This document shows, piece by piece, positions 11,185 to 22,926 of a stretch of DNA of 64,000 nt. Made by a program: the position numbers and the translations under genes. The notes beneath the pieces are model-generated. The model was not told the DNA's origin. It worked only from the letters and a program-made list of their open reading frames with translations, and did not search any database. This DNA comes from Dimorphilus gyrociliatus (Eukaryota; Annelida; Polychaeta; Dinophilidae), in NCBI GenBank assembly GCA_904063045.1, contig CAJFCJ010000013.1, positions 1,594,156 to 1,658,155 of the forward strand, read 5' to 3'. Each line of letters starts with the position of its first letter. Positions within the stretch are counted from its first letter, which is position 1.

Positions 11185-14100
11185 ATGAGTGATAATAGGA
11201 CTCCACGGGGTTAATGGTAATTAGAATTTGATACCAGTTTACTAGTATTTTGGTAATGGAACATTCTTACGAAATTCAGTACATTTTCCAAAGATATACA
11301 CCTAAAATATTTATAATTATAATTATATTTTAGATCAAGAAGGTATGGCACCCAGAAGTAAACGCTCTAAAGTTCGGAAGGACGATGTAACTTTTTCTTT
11401 TAAATTTTTATTGCTTTTTAACACTAACTTTTCGTTTTGATAAGAGCCAACAAAGAAAAGTTTCAAAGTTTTTTGCCTTAAAGTATATTGGAAATGTACG
11501 ACATTTGTATGTGAAATTCCAAGGAAGCAGCTACTGGAAGTGCGACTGGATAAGAGAAGAATGGGTAAGAAACGTTCTCTGGAATTACTTTCAACTCTAT
11601 ATTTATTTATTACTAGATCAAGAAATATTCTGGTTGTCTTTATCATCATTGGAAAAAGGATAATCCAAAACCTGTCACTTTCAATTCCCATCACGTAAAC
11701 TATTAAATAAATCGTTTTTATTATTCGTTGTAAAAAATATAATATATCAAACTTTTCCGCAGAGTCATATCGAAATGTGCAGAAAGCTGGACCTAACTAC
11801 ACGCCTTCTTGTTGACCGAGTCGTAGCCTGCCGGTAGGTTAAATCTAATTACGAAACTGATAGTGTTAATAATTATACGAAACTTTTTTTGATAGACCAA
11901 ATAAAGATCAACCTGGTGAAATAGAATATTTCGTAAAGTGGAGAAATTGTGATTTGGATGAAGCTACTTGGGAAGACCCTAACTTTCTCCAAGCAAATAT
12001 TCCTGAATTTGAATCAATTTTAAATGACTATATACTAGAGATACAAAAACTAACACAGGACTGGTCACTTCCAAGGAAGCTTGTCAACCCAAAAGACGTA
12101 TGTAAAGACTATACAGTATATACCATACACTTTCTAAAACCAAAAATATGATCTTCTTCATTTAGCTAAGGCAAGAAATTATTGAGTGTCCAACCTACAT
12201 CCGTGATATGAACTTAAAAAAAGCTCATTGGAACATCTTGAATAGATTACGTAAAACATGTGTTGAACGACGTATTGCCGTTTTGGAAAGATTACCATTA
12301 CCTCAAAGACAAAAATTTATTATAAGCTTATTGAAAAGCATAAGAGCAGATGTAAGATTTAAATATGTAGCTTTTTAACAATTGCTTTAAAATAACGACG
12401 ATGTTGTTTTTTTCGAAATAAGAATATTGTCGGTCCGGTTCTCATGATTTTACCTTTGCCTGGTATGGTTTCCTGTTGGAGTGAAGTAATTAGACGCTAC
12501 ATGCCAGGTATAAGAATTAGAAAATTTATGGGAAATAAGGAATCAAGAGAAGCTTTATGGCGTTACGAATTCTTCCATACAATTACCAAACCAAATCGCT
12601 GCAAGGTTCCAAGATTTGATATTGCATTGACTACTGGATTGATCTACTCTTGTGATTGGAGAAGTTTAGCTATATGTCCGTGGTCAGTTGTACTAGTGGA
12701 CAGTATAACTTTCTCTTCAAACTCCAGCAGACTTGTAAGATTATTTGCTTTAAACCTGTTTACACTTTTCTAATTCTAATTCCATAGGCTAGTCATAATA
12801 TTCTTCCTGGTAAATTTTTAACGCTATTGACAACAAGCGTGAAATTGAAAGAAGAGGAAAATATTGAACTTTTCGAAGCTTTGGAACTCCTGGATCCCAA
12901 AAATATTGAGTAAAAATAAATTTTCAATTTATAGAAATTTAGTTCCTGTTCCTAAATTATAAATTTATCCTCGTCAGAATTCAGAGATGCTTAGAAGCTC
13001 TTAAGGACAAAAATAAGAAACTCTATAGTGAAATTACTCCAAAGTACATTATTAATCTACAAACTGAGATTGTTCCTAAACCTTTAGAATTTGTCTTCCT
13101 TATTGAAATGACATCATTACAAAAGTTCGCTTTTTTTTAATAGTACACAGATTCTTAATAAACAAGTTTCCTTTTTTTTATTTTAAAAATAGATACTATT
13201 ATCAGAAAGTTACAAAACAATTTATTAATAGAAAAGAAACTTTCTCCTCGCATAGTGTAAAAACTTATATTGATGAATTGAGGCATTGCTGCAATCATCC
13301 ATTTTTGTTGGATGATCACGAAGGGGTAAGAGATTTGTTGATAACCGAAAAATATACTCATGCATACGTTTATGATTTTTAAACTAGATACATATGATAA
13401 GAAGTAAATCGAATGATATCGCGACTATTATAGCAGCTTCAGCAAAGTGTCAAATACTCTTACGACTTTTAAGAAAAATGAATCCGTTGGAAGATCGCTG
13501 CTTAATTTTATGCTCGGTTAGACAAGATTGTTAATTCTTATCAAACATTTTATTAATTTTTGTTTTTTCAAAAAACTAGTCAGGACCTATGCTATCCGTT
13601 ATTGGAAGAGTTGTAAGAAGTCAAGACTACACTTGCAAATACGCCTATGACGGCTATAGATATTACGATCGTGTGGTTGATGGATACAATGGTAAGAGGG
13701 TTTAAACAGTCTATAGATTTATAATTTTGCTCTAATATCCTGAAAAGAGTGAGTAACCATCCACAACAAAGGTTCAAAACTATAAAAGGGAAAGTTTCTA
13801 AAACCTTTTCCTATATGATTTTTAAAAAATATACAAAGTAATTATATAGAGATCAAAGCTACATCGCAAAAAGTGATAATTCGTAGCATAAAATCAGCTT
13901 TATTTTCAATTTTTTACCTTTGATTTAGGTGTTACTTGCTTTTGTTGGATATTTCATTATTAAGAATGTTCTTGAAAATAAAACAGAGAGAAAGGTGAGA
14001 ACTTTCTGTTATTTGGTTTGTGTTGACAAAGATCGAGTAGTATTAAATCCTTCTGCTTCGGATACAATTATTCTATTTGATGTGGACTTGGAGAGATTGA

Positions 14101-15416
14101 GAGATATCAAGATCCTTAAGTTAGCAAGAAAGCGTGGTTGTACGATTTATCGTATGACTTGTCGAAATACCATTGAAGAAAGTATCTCGAAGTTAATAGA
14201 AAGAAAGATGCTTTTGCATGCTATAAAACATTCTGGGAAACATCCGTATGTCAGAAAAATATTAAGAAGTCCTTGGACAGATCCATTAAATTTTATTGGA
14301 ATATCTCATTTACTAAATTCTCAAATAGATGATGAATTTGACAAAGATATTCTTAGTCTTTCTAATGATGATTTGCAGAAAATATGGACTGTAGGCCTCT
14401 TCGGACACGAAAGAGTTAATAGATACTTGCACCCGTTTCCAGTTTGCAGACCTTCTGATTTCACCGAGGAAGATATTTCACTTCTTATTCGAGATGAACT
14501 TTTGGAAACTGGGAAAGTATTACCGTTCGCCAAGAATGAAGATTTTGGGCATATGTTTCATCAAATAACTTTAGAAAGCAGTTACGAAGAAGAAGATCGC
14601 ACTTTTATCTTCAAAGTAAGTTGCACCATCTTCTTGAAAAGCATTTTACTTATCGTATATTTTGTATTTCTCTCTTATTCTCCAGAAAAAGCCATTATGG
14701 TGCAAAGTCTCAGAAAAATTTGAGGTAAGTTATTAAGGTTAACACGGTACATGAAACATTTTACTTTCTTTTTTGTAACCAATTGATATTTATAGATGTT
14801 AAATAAGTAGTTTTTTTTTATAGGATACTGACAAAAGAATTAATAATTTTCCTGCCAAGGAACTAGTCAGTGATACTGACCTGGATATAGATTTTTGTGA
14901 CATTGATATGATTGAACCGAGTATTGGAAATGATATGAGGCCCATTGAAGATGCGGTCGTAGTAAGTTGTAAAAAATATTGAATAATAAATTTAGATTAT
15001 TGATAAAAACGTTATGATAATATTAATCATTTATCACAAAGGAAAAGTTAATACCAACGAGTGACAACCAAATCCTACAGATTAAATATTTGAAAGATCT
15101 GCGCTCTATATGTCAAGAGGTTTTTTTTGTTTTTCGTTTATAAGAAAATTAATTATAGGAAATTGTCTTGGGTATTTTTTTAACTGTTATTTTTTTTTCA
15201 TTAAAGGGTTTTGTACTTAAATTGGATGATGTTGAAACGGTAAATCTCCTTTTTTTTCTATGAATAATATCTTTAATACTAATAATTTTTCATAGGTTAC
15301 GCGAGGAATTACTAAAAAAGCACAACTTACGGCCTTATTCAAAAGTAGACAAACAAATGTATAACAAGAACACGAAAAGAGTCAGAATGGACATTACTCC
15401 TATTCGTCAAATTTAA
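11185..15416 (+). CDS. CHD/Mi-2-like chromodomain protein with degenerate helicase (pseudo-remodeller)
   Basis: About 905 aa in 19 exons (11185-11209, 11334-11386, 11445-11564, 11617-11694, 11763-11833, 11896-12097, 12166-12351, 12423-12734, 12788-12909, 12978-13124, 13193-13325, 13388-13516, 13580-13691, 13987-14615, 14686-14724, 14824-14961, 15042-15119, 15207-15239, last about 15306-15416), phases consistent. Two chromodomains come first (LYVKFQGSSYWKCDW; EYFVKWRNCDLDEATWED), then a collinear match to the CHD3/4/5 SNF2 ATPase, e.g. HCCNHPFLL. Every catalytic motif is changed: Walker A reads LPLPQRQKF, DEAH reads DSIT, TGTP reads TTSV, and the motif V and VI regions have lost STRAGG and RxxRxGQ. 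PHD fingers are absent. Remodelling activity is therefore unlikely; a chromatin-binding scaffold role is inference. The last acceptor is ambiguous: 15296 gives an earlier stop at 15364. Confidence 0.85.
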
Positions 15417-16794
15417 CATTTCCTTTGAAGAGTTTAAAATTCAGCTATAATTAAAGAAATTCCTACTTTTCAAAATTATCTTATATTTTAACAGTATCTT
15501 ATTAGTGGTAGTATTACCCCATTTATTCTAATGACGGTCTTCAAAACCCTGCGAATGCTTTAATATTGCAACGATTATAAGAGCTGATGTTATTGATTGT
15601 TATATCTTTACTTAACGAAATGTATTTTTCTTCTTGTTTCTATTTCATCAAATATTAATTGCAAATATTGAGCTGTAAGTGATTCTACTCGTAAAGAAAA
15701 TGACTAAAGGTTTGGAAGAACGTCAATACCATATTTACACTATATTTTCTTGATGCATATGTCCTTAAACAAACCTATTGAGATGTTATTAGTCTCGTCA
15801 GCTACTATTACATTTGAGAAAGATTTAGCCTATTAGTCGATTTTAAAAATAAGCTAAAAACTCGTGCAAGTACAATAGATGCAAATGCACTAATTGCAAA
15901 TAATTATCTGTACCTCCCATTCAATATCAGTCGAACAGATAAACTTAATTAAAAGTGGAGAAAAGCAAACATTTAAAGTTAAGGGATGCTTTTAGCTTGT
16001 AAAAAGAATATAGGGTAGATCGAATTTTCCAAAACAAATTAAGAATGATTAGGGTGCGCATATAGTTACTCAAAGCAGACGTTAAGAGTTGAATGTTGAA
16101 AGATCCACATTTAGAGTAAATAAACTTTTTTTAATCTAGAGAGACTAAGAGAGTAATTTATATCGATAATAATCTGAAGCAAAGCAACATATCGTTCTAT
16201 TCAAGGTCGTAAGTGCTAAGAAAGATTAGCACTTCGGTAATTTTACACTAACTTGATAAAAGAATGCAAAAAATACTATATACTAAAAGTATCAGAATAA
16301 AACATACATTAGTATAAAACAAATAATTAACGGGAATTTAAAAAGTTTCTTACAGAAATTATAAAGGAAAAGTCTCAAATGATTTCACGAGATAGAGGGA
16401 GAAAGTAAACTGGGTGACAACTACCTGGTGGTTGTCAAAGCACCTACCAATCTTTATCAATTCAAGTTACAACAAGCAATAAAATGGTGTAATTAGTCTC
16501 ATTCGTAGTGCCACCTGGAATAATTGCCAAGGGTATAAATCTCTGGGTCATTAACCTTATGTAGTTGAAATTTCCTGAATAATCATCATTAAATGAGAAT
16601 GTATATTGATTATTTTTTAACTGTATTCAAACAAATTTCCATAGCTTAATCGATAAATTGTCGAAAAAAAAAGATGTAGCTAAACTTAAAAGAATTTCTT
16701 TTTTTTTTTACAAAATAAGGCAACGAAAAATATTTTCAAACATCAACAGATTTCTTATACAAAATTCGGGAGAAAAAATAAACTAAAATATATG
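15417..16794. other. Tail-to-tail intergenic interval CHD-like / SLC10
   Basis: 1.4 kb of AT-rich sequence between two convergent stop codons; presumably 3' UTRs. No open frame, repeat or RNA gene recognised. Confidence 0.6.
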
Positions 16795-18532
16795 TTATAC
16801 CTTTTCAACCAACGGTTCTAACTTACAATCCTGTTCTGTAACAGTTCTTGTAATAGTACCATCTTCCTCTTCTTTCTTCTTGCAAAGAGAAAGTAAACAA
16901 TATAATCTAGATTGTATTATGAAATTTTGTCGAGTTTCTCTATGTGATATTATCCTCCAGAAAACAGCAATCATTGCCAATGGCATGGATGTGCATGCAA
17001 AACATAAAACTGCAGTTCCGGCTTTCTCAGCTTCGTACGGTGGCAAAGCGAAACTAATCATTACTAAGCCGACAGACATGTTTTGAACTCCAGTCTCCAA
17101 ACTGACTGTAACGATTTGGCGATATTTTAAGCCAGCTGCAACAGATACTACAGCACCAATGCTATAACCTATATATGAAAAAAGCAGAGCAACAACAGGT
17201 ACCCTCCAATCCAGTGTTTTAAGAATGTCATAATGGGTATAAATACTTAGCACAACTATAACTATAATAATTAAAATAAGAATAGGCTTCAGCAGGTTAG
17301 CCAATATGTCAGCAATTTTAGGTTTACGATATCGTAGAATTATTCCAATACCAGATGGTATAGTAATGGCCGCGAGGAATATCATAACTTTTACAACCGG
17401 AATTGTAATTTGCGCACCATTAACTAAAAATAGTCTGGCAAAAACCCAAAACCAAAAAGGCGTCATGAACAACGCTCCAATTGTGCTAAATGTTGTCATT
17501 GTGATGCTTAATTCTAGATCTCCGTCTAGTAAAGCAGCACAAAAGTTACTTCCACCACCGCCTGGAGACGAACCAATTGCTACAAGGCCCAAACCGTATA
17601 GAGGATCGATGTTCGCTATTTTAGCCATTAGAGCAGCGAGCTGAAACAGGAAAATGAATGAAGGCTAAACAAAGAGAGCTCTATATAAAAAAAAGATGAT
17701 AGATATTTTGTCGCTTACATACTTTATGAAATATATAGAAAGAGGGAATATATATAAAGCGATTAATGATATATATTTATAAATATATAAAAAATACGAT
17801 ACTTAAGTTTCTTGTATAATTAAATTGAGATTACTATAAGACCTGAATAGTTCGACTAGTTTTCTGTTTAGAAGAGCAAGCTTACCGGGCCCATAATTAA
17901 AAATTGACAAGCAAAGCCTAAGCATGGAGCTATAGGCTTTTTTACAATCTTTAAGATGACTCGGGGATCAAGGGCGCATCCAAATGCAACATTAACAACT
18001 GTTGCAAGAGTTCCTACCAATGCGGGATAGTATACACTCATCAAAGTATCACGCCTTAGTATCTGAAACAAACATAAGCGAATTAAGACAACCTAGATAG
18101 AATGACAGAGTGTAAATTTTGTACTTTTAAGTCTAGTATCTTTTTAACTATACATTCATTATTCCCAGATGAAATCTCAAGTTTACCAACACCGGTAACC
18201 AAAGGTTTAATTTCAATAAGACCGGTTATTCCGGTTTCAATATTTTCATCTATTATCGTCCAATTTTTAACACAATATAAACTGCTGTTTTTCAGATCTA
18301 AATCCAGATTTTTCTTAATCTCAGTGATATTTATTGACGTGGCACAGGTCAAGTTGAATGTCACTGTCTCTTTTTCGTCTTCTCGAAGTAAGTAAGTTTC
18401 TTTTTCAAACACAACGTTGCAGTCGCATTTTTTGGTCGAGCATCCGTTTTCTACGTTTTTTGAGAGACAGATACGCGTCGTATGAGCCAAAAGTAATATC
18501 AAGATAAATTTTTGCATATTAATCAGTTTCAA
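16795..18532 (-). CDS. SLC10 family sodium/bile-acid-type transporter with extracellular N-terminal domain
   Basis: Three minus-strand exons: 18107-18532, 17886-18062, 16795-17640, giving 482 aa. A signal peptide (MKLINMQKFILILLLAHTT) leads a roughly 120-residue Cys-containing domain with N-glycosylation sequons (NLT, NIT, NSS, NWT), then an SBF-type membrane domain of about nine or ten helices. Diagnostic SLC10 motifs are SSPGGGGSNFCAALLDGDLE followed by LSITMTTFST, and LETGVQNMSVGL, whose Glu and Gln bind sodium in characterised members. An extended extracellular N-terminus is typical of the SLC10A3/A5-like branch. Substrate cannot be told. The C-terminal tail is charged (KKKEEEDG). The first intron (44 bases, donor gtcatt) is the weakest join but is the only one keeping frame. 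Confidence 0.9.
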
Positions 18533-18786
18533 TAAAGAATTATCGTAAAAAAAAGAAAAAAAAGAAAAGAGAAAACAAGGTGTTTTCAGAAGCTCAGCTA
18601 GTATTGAAAATTTAGCGATCTCTCGGCCTACGTTCCGCCAGAGATAGAGCTTTGCTATTGGCCAAAAAATTGATTATCGGTTAGTTTAGTCATCATAATA
18701 ATTAGGCCTACTATTGAGCAATGTTAGGTCTAAAAGCGTATATAAGAGAGGGGGGGGGGTTGTTTGAGGTACTTTTACATTTTAAA
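18533..18786. promoter_or_regulatory. Compact bidirectional promoter, SLC10 / LRR gene
   Basis: Only 254 bp separate the two divergent start codons. On the plus strand a TATATAAG box at 18739-18746 is followed by a ten-G run (18750-18759) and the LRR start at 18787, a good distance for a TSS near 18770. This favours 18787 over the upstream in-frame ATG at 18721. Confidence 0.6.
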
Positions 18787-21700
18787 ATGGCTACGGGTGG
18801 AGAAGTAATGACGAACTTTTCGACGGTAATCATGAGGGAAAAGTCTGCTTCAACGAAGAGTCCTAACTCTTCTGTTCGAAACTGCTATTCTCTAGATGTG
18901 TCGCCGTTTGGTGTTCGTCATCGCAGAAGAATCTCTAAAGAGTATTTTGTCCGCCGTAGAACGTTAAAAGATGTTCTTTTCAAAATTTTTTCGAAAAGCG
19001 AAAAATTTAGTAAGTATATCATTATTTTTTATGTTCAAAAACACATTTTGAATGCAAAACATCTAGGAATAGAAACAATTCCATTAATACTGTAGATAAA
19101 AAGAAAACTTCAAAAAAAAGAAATATTCTTCCTGTTCTTAGAACAGGTAATAATTCTATTCAAACACATTTAGGCAAAATGATATCGATTATAAAATGGA
19201 AAATAAAAAGTATATAAAAGACACAAATATTAATTGGTATATACTCTAGAGTAAATGATCTTTACGATAAAGAGTATAAGTCAGTTTTATTAGTATTCTT
19301 AAATTAATTCCTAATTCGATTCGAATCACGCCTAGAAGCTTAGCCTTAGGAATTGATGGTAGCCTTTAATGAACGTACTTGTTTAAAGAAAAAGAATATT
19401 TACGGGAATATTTCGAATAAAAGAAAAAAAAAACTTGTCCAGAATACTTCCTATTAGTTTTTATTCTTATTGAAAACCTTTTATCGTCTTGTTTTTTTTC
19501 TTTTTTTCAAAAGAATATTCATCACGAAAGTAGAACATTTCGATCCAGGGTTACTGTGATATCAAGTTCTAAATTTTGCTTAAATTCTACTAATTAGGTA
19601 TTGCTTGAGTTTAATTAGCGCGAGAGATAAGTAGTTTTTTCCCTATATGTCATTTAAAAGGGGTAAAGTTGAGAATTTTTTTTGAAAACATTTTTTTTTT
19701 ATTTTTAGTTTTTAGTATCTTTGTTTTTGTTTTTTTTTTTACTTGTTCATTTTATACTTTCTTTCGAATTTTCTTCCCCCCCCCTCCTTAGTCTTTTTGA
19801 ACTCTTAATAGGCCTAAATGAATTGTAGTTATACCAATGCTCTTTTAAATATTCAACATTATTTACAACCTGTCTAAACAGACAATATATATAAACAGCC
19901 TATAGTATGCAAATTTTCCATGTGTTTCATTTGGAACCATCATTTCTAGACAAGAGTATCTTTATCTATACTTTGTTTTGGGTAAGAGAATAAATAATCA
20001 TTAACATATATTTTTGACTATTATTGTTAAATATTAATAAAGTGAAGATGCTTAGTCGGAGATTTAAAGTATTATTTAGATGATAAGTTTATTAATTTCA
20101 TAAATAATTTATATAGGATTTATATGGGATACTATATAAAACGATCTACTGATAGACACCCTACTTCTGGAGAAAATATTTATTAATATAACTCTTGGCT
20201 AAAATATATATAGGGAGGGGTACATTTTAATTTATGTATGTATTTTATTTTGTTTTAGTGTATTTATTTAAGTAGCATATAAAATGGTAAGTCGATGCTA
20301 GAAATGCTGAGAAGAATAAACGTATTATATTACTAAGAAGTTCCTGTTCTACTTCAGGAAAATCTACCATTGCTCAGTCCAGAAATTATCAAGTTGAAGT
20401 TGAAGGTGACGAACATGCCGTAATTACTGAAATCAAGCATGTGAAAGGTAGATCGTGGAAAAATTATTCGAAAACGGTCCGGCTAACTGTGAATAATGCT
20501 AAATGTATCCCGAAAGAAATCCAACATTGTCGTCATCTAGTTTACTTTTATCTTCATTGTTCAGATATTAAGGAGTTACCATTAGAATTATGTCTATTGG
20601 AGAATATTCAAGAATTGCACTTATCTTCTAATAATATCCAACGGTTAACTCATATTGAATACTGTAGAAACTTACGACTATTAGACGTCTCTCAAAATAA
20701 GATATTGGAGCTGGAGGCGGGAATTTGCAGTCTGAAAAAGTTAAATACCTTGAACTTGAATGGAAACCGACTTAGTACGTTACCCATGGAAATTGAAAAA
20801 TTATACAATCTTCAACATTTATTTATTTCTGCTAATAGATTACGTAGCATTCCGTTCGGTATTAAGAACATACGAACAATGCAAAATTTAGATCTTAGTC
20901 GAAATAGAATTGATTTAATTGACGAGGACTTTTTTGAAAACTTACAGTATTTAGAATGTGCAGTCTTGTCCGACAATCAATTGAGTAGAATACCAGATTC
21001 CATTTTGAAATGTTCAAATCTGAAAAATTTATATTTGAGGAAAAACCGATTCAAATTCGTCCCTGCTTCTTTGTGCGATGTTGAAAAGTTAGAAACGCTT
21101 AATATTTCGGATAATTACATTCGGAAGTACAATGTCAGCCTAAGATCTTTGAGAAAATTATTTTTGGGATCCAATGAATTATCCGACTTAAGCGATTCAA
21201 TAGCAGATAGTGTGGATCTGGTTACCTTATCTATCGAAAACAATAACTTTGAAACGTTCCCACGAAACGTATTAAAACTTTCTAAATTGCGTAATCTAAA
21301 CCTGAGTTCCAATGCGAACTTGGCTGATATTCCAAGCGAGATAAATAGCTTGAAGAATCTTAGACACCTTAATCTGGAAACAACCCGTACTTCGTGTATC
21401 TCGAGGAAGCTGCTGACGCGCTCCCACCTTAGATTGTCAGTTGCTGGATCTTTATTTTCATCGGAATTTCAAGAAATGTCTGATGCTGGCGTTGAAGCTC
21501 TTAAAGAATTTTTAGCCAGCAAAAATTATCAGTTACCTGACTTGAGTAATGACATTGAAGATGTTGGATTCGGTAATGATGGGAATACGAATTTCGATGA
21601 CAACAAAGATGATACAGATGTATCTGATAGCGAATATGTAAACGATCAATATCACGATAATGTTCGATGCCGACAATTTTCCATACTGAAACTCTCTTGA
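18787..21700 (+). CDS. Leucine-rich repeat protein, SHOC2/LRRC-like
   Basis: Two exons, 18787-19009 and 20358-21700, joined in phase 1 (A|GA) over a 1.35 kb intron, give 521 aa. The N-terminal 75 residues are basic (FGVRHRRRISKEYFVRRR). From about residue 115 to 430 there are roughly 13-14 leucine-rich repeats of the short 23-residue cytosolic type (LxxLxLxxNxLxxLP, e.g. LNTLNLNGNRLSTLPMEIEK). There is no signal peptide or membrane span. The C-terminus is acidic (DDNKDDTDVSDSEY). Repeat type resembles SHOC2, LRRC and PIDD-like proteins, but I cannot name an orthologue. An ATG|gtaagt at 20284 looks like a first exon but its phase does not fit exon 2. Confidence 0.8.
19010..20357 (+). other. 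Long first intron of the LRR gene
   Basis: 1.35 kb, long for this window. Contains poly-T runs near 19490-19740, a C9 run near 19776 and an octamer ATGCAAAT near 19907. No exon is recognised inside. Confidence 0.55.
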
Positions 21701-22926
21701 ACCTATTAATTACTGAGATGCGCCATCATATGGTCACACTTTCAAATTAAGATAGATACCATGAATATTAATACTCTCGATATTTTTGAAATTTTGAAGA
21801 AATTGCTAAATCTAAAAACAAGAAAAAAAATTAATAAGAGAAAAGCTCAAAAAAAAAAATTGCGAGAGGTTAGATTCCTTACTTATTAGCATGTATATTA
21901 GAATACAGCATTTTGTTTGTTACGGGGCTGGTACTGCAATAATATTATAGGAAACGTTAAAATATGATAAAGTGTAAATGAGCGTTAATCGTATAATGCA
22001 TGTTGAAAGTATCCATCTGCCTATTTATAAAGTTGGTATTTTTCAAAATTTTTGTTGACCTATCTGAAAAATAGTATGATGTTATGTAATATATTACAAT
22101 TACTATCATAAGTGTTTTACAAAAGGTTAATTTTTTCAGTTTTGTACATATGAAAAAAAAATAAAAGTGTGATAAAAAGTTAAAAACAGATCATTCTTTT
22201 TTTCTTTATTTATTGTATTCGACTAGAAACATATTGGAATGTTGTTAATATCTTTACACACAACTAAAAAGTAAGACCCAAAAATGCAGTTAGAGATAAA
22301 CTAAACATTACGAAATAAAGTCATGGAAAGAAAAAAAATAAGTTATTAGAGAAATTTTTAACTAAATATACATTAATGTCGTCTTTCCTAAATATTCTCC
22401 TTAGAATAACATTGGAATTATTGCAGAATTTCAAGTGAAAATTTAACAAAGACAAATAATAATAAAAGATAATATGCTTTTCTGTTTAAGTCAGCACGTT
22501 ATCAATCAGGATTTGCAAAGAAAAACACATAAGACTGCATTTAATATCTCTGAACGTTGAAAAGTAGCACCGAATAATATTTGAGCCCAAAAAGAGAATT
22601 CTTCAAAAAGCAGTAAGATATCCAACTATAAATATCGTTTTCTGTATATTAATGAATATTATATATCTTTTTATGGAATAGCGAGAGAGAGAGAATGGAC
22701 GGTTAAATAAAATAAAGAAAAATTTGTGCTTTTTCTATTATGGAATTCAATTGGCTTCTTCTCCTTTCCCCTAATCTATGTTTTTTATATTTTTTTTAAA
22801 ATCAATCAGCCAACAATCATAGATGGAATAGTTTCAGAATTTAAAAATCCTCCAAGGTTGCGAAAGTAAAGTTGGATAATCATAAAAAGTATTAATAATT
22901 AATTCTATAAAGAGAAGGAAGTAATC
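21701..22926. other. Tail-to-tail intergenic interval LRR / MADD
   Basis: 3' UTRs of convergent genes. AATAAA-like signals near 22160 on the plus strand. No gene seen. Confidence 0.6.

Noticed and set aside
16880-17644. Open frames on the plus strand
   Set aside because: They are antisense shadows of the SLC10 membrane domain, which has clear family motifs.
20284-20286. ATG followed by gtaagt as first exon of the LRR gene
   Set aside because: Its phase 0 does not fit exon 2, which needs phase 1; the 18787-19009 exon fits and carries a TATA box.
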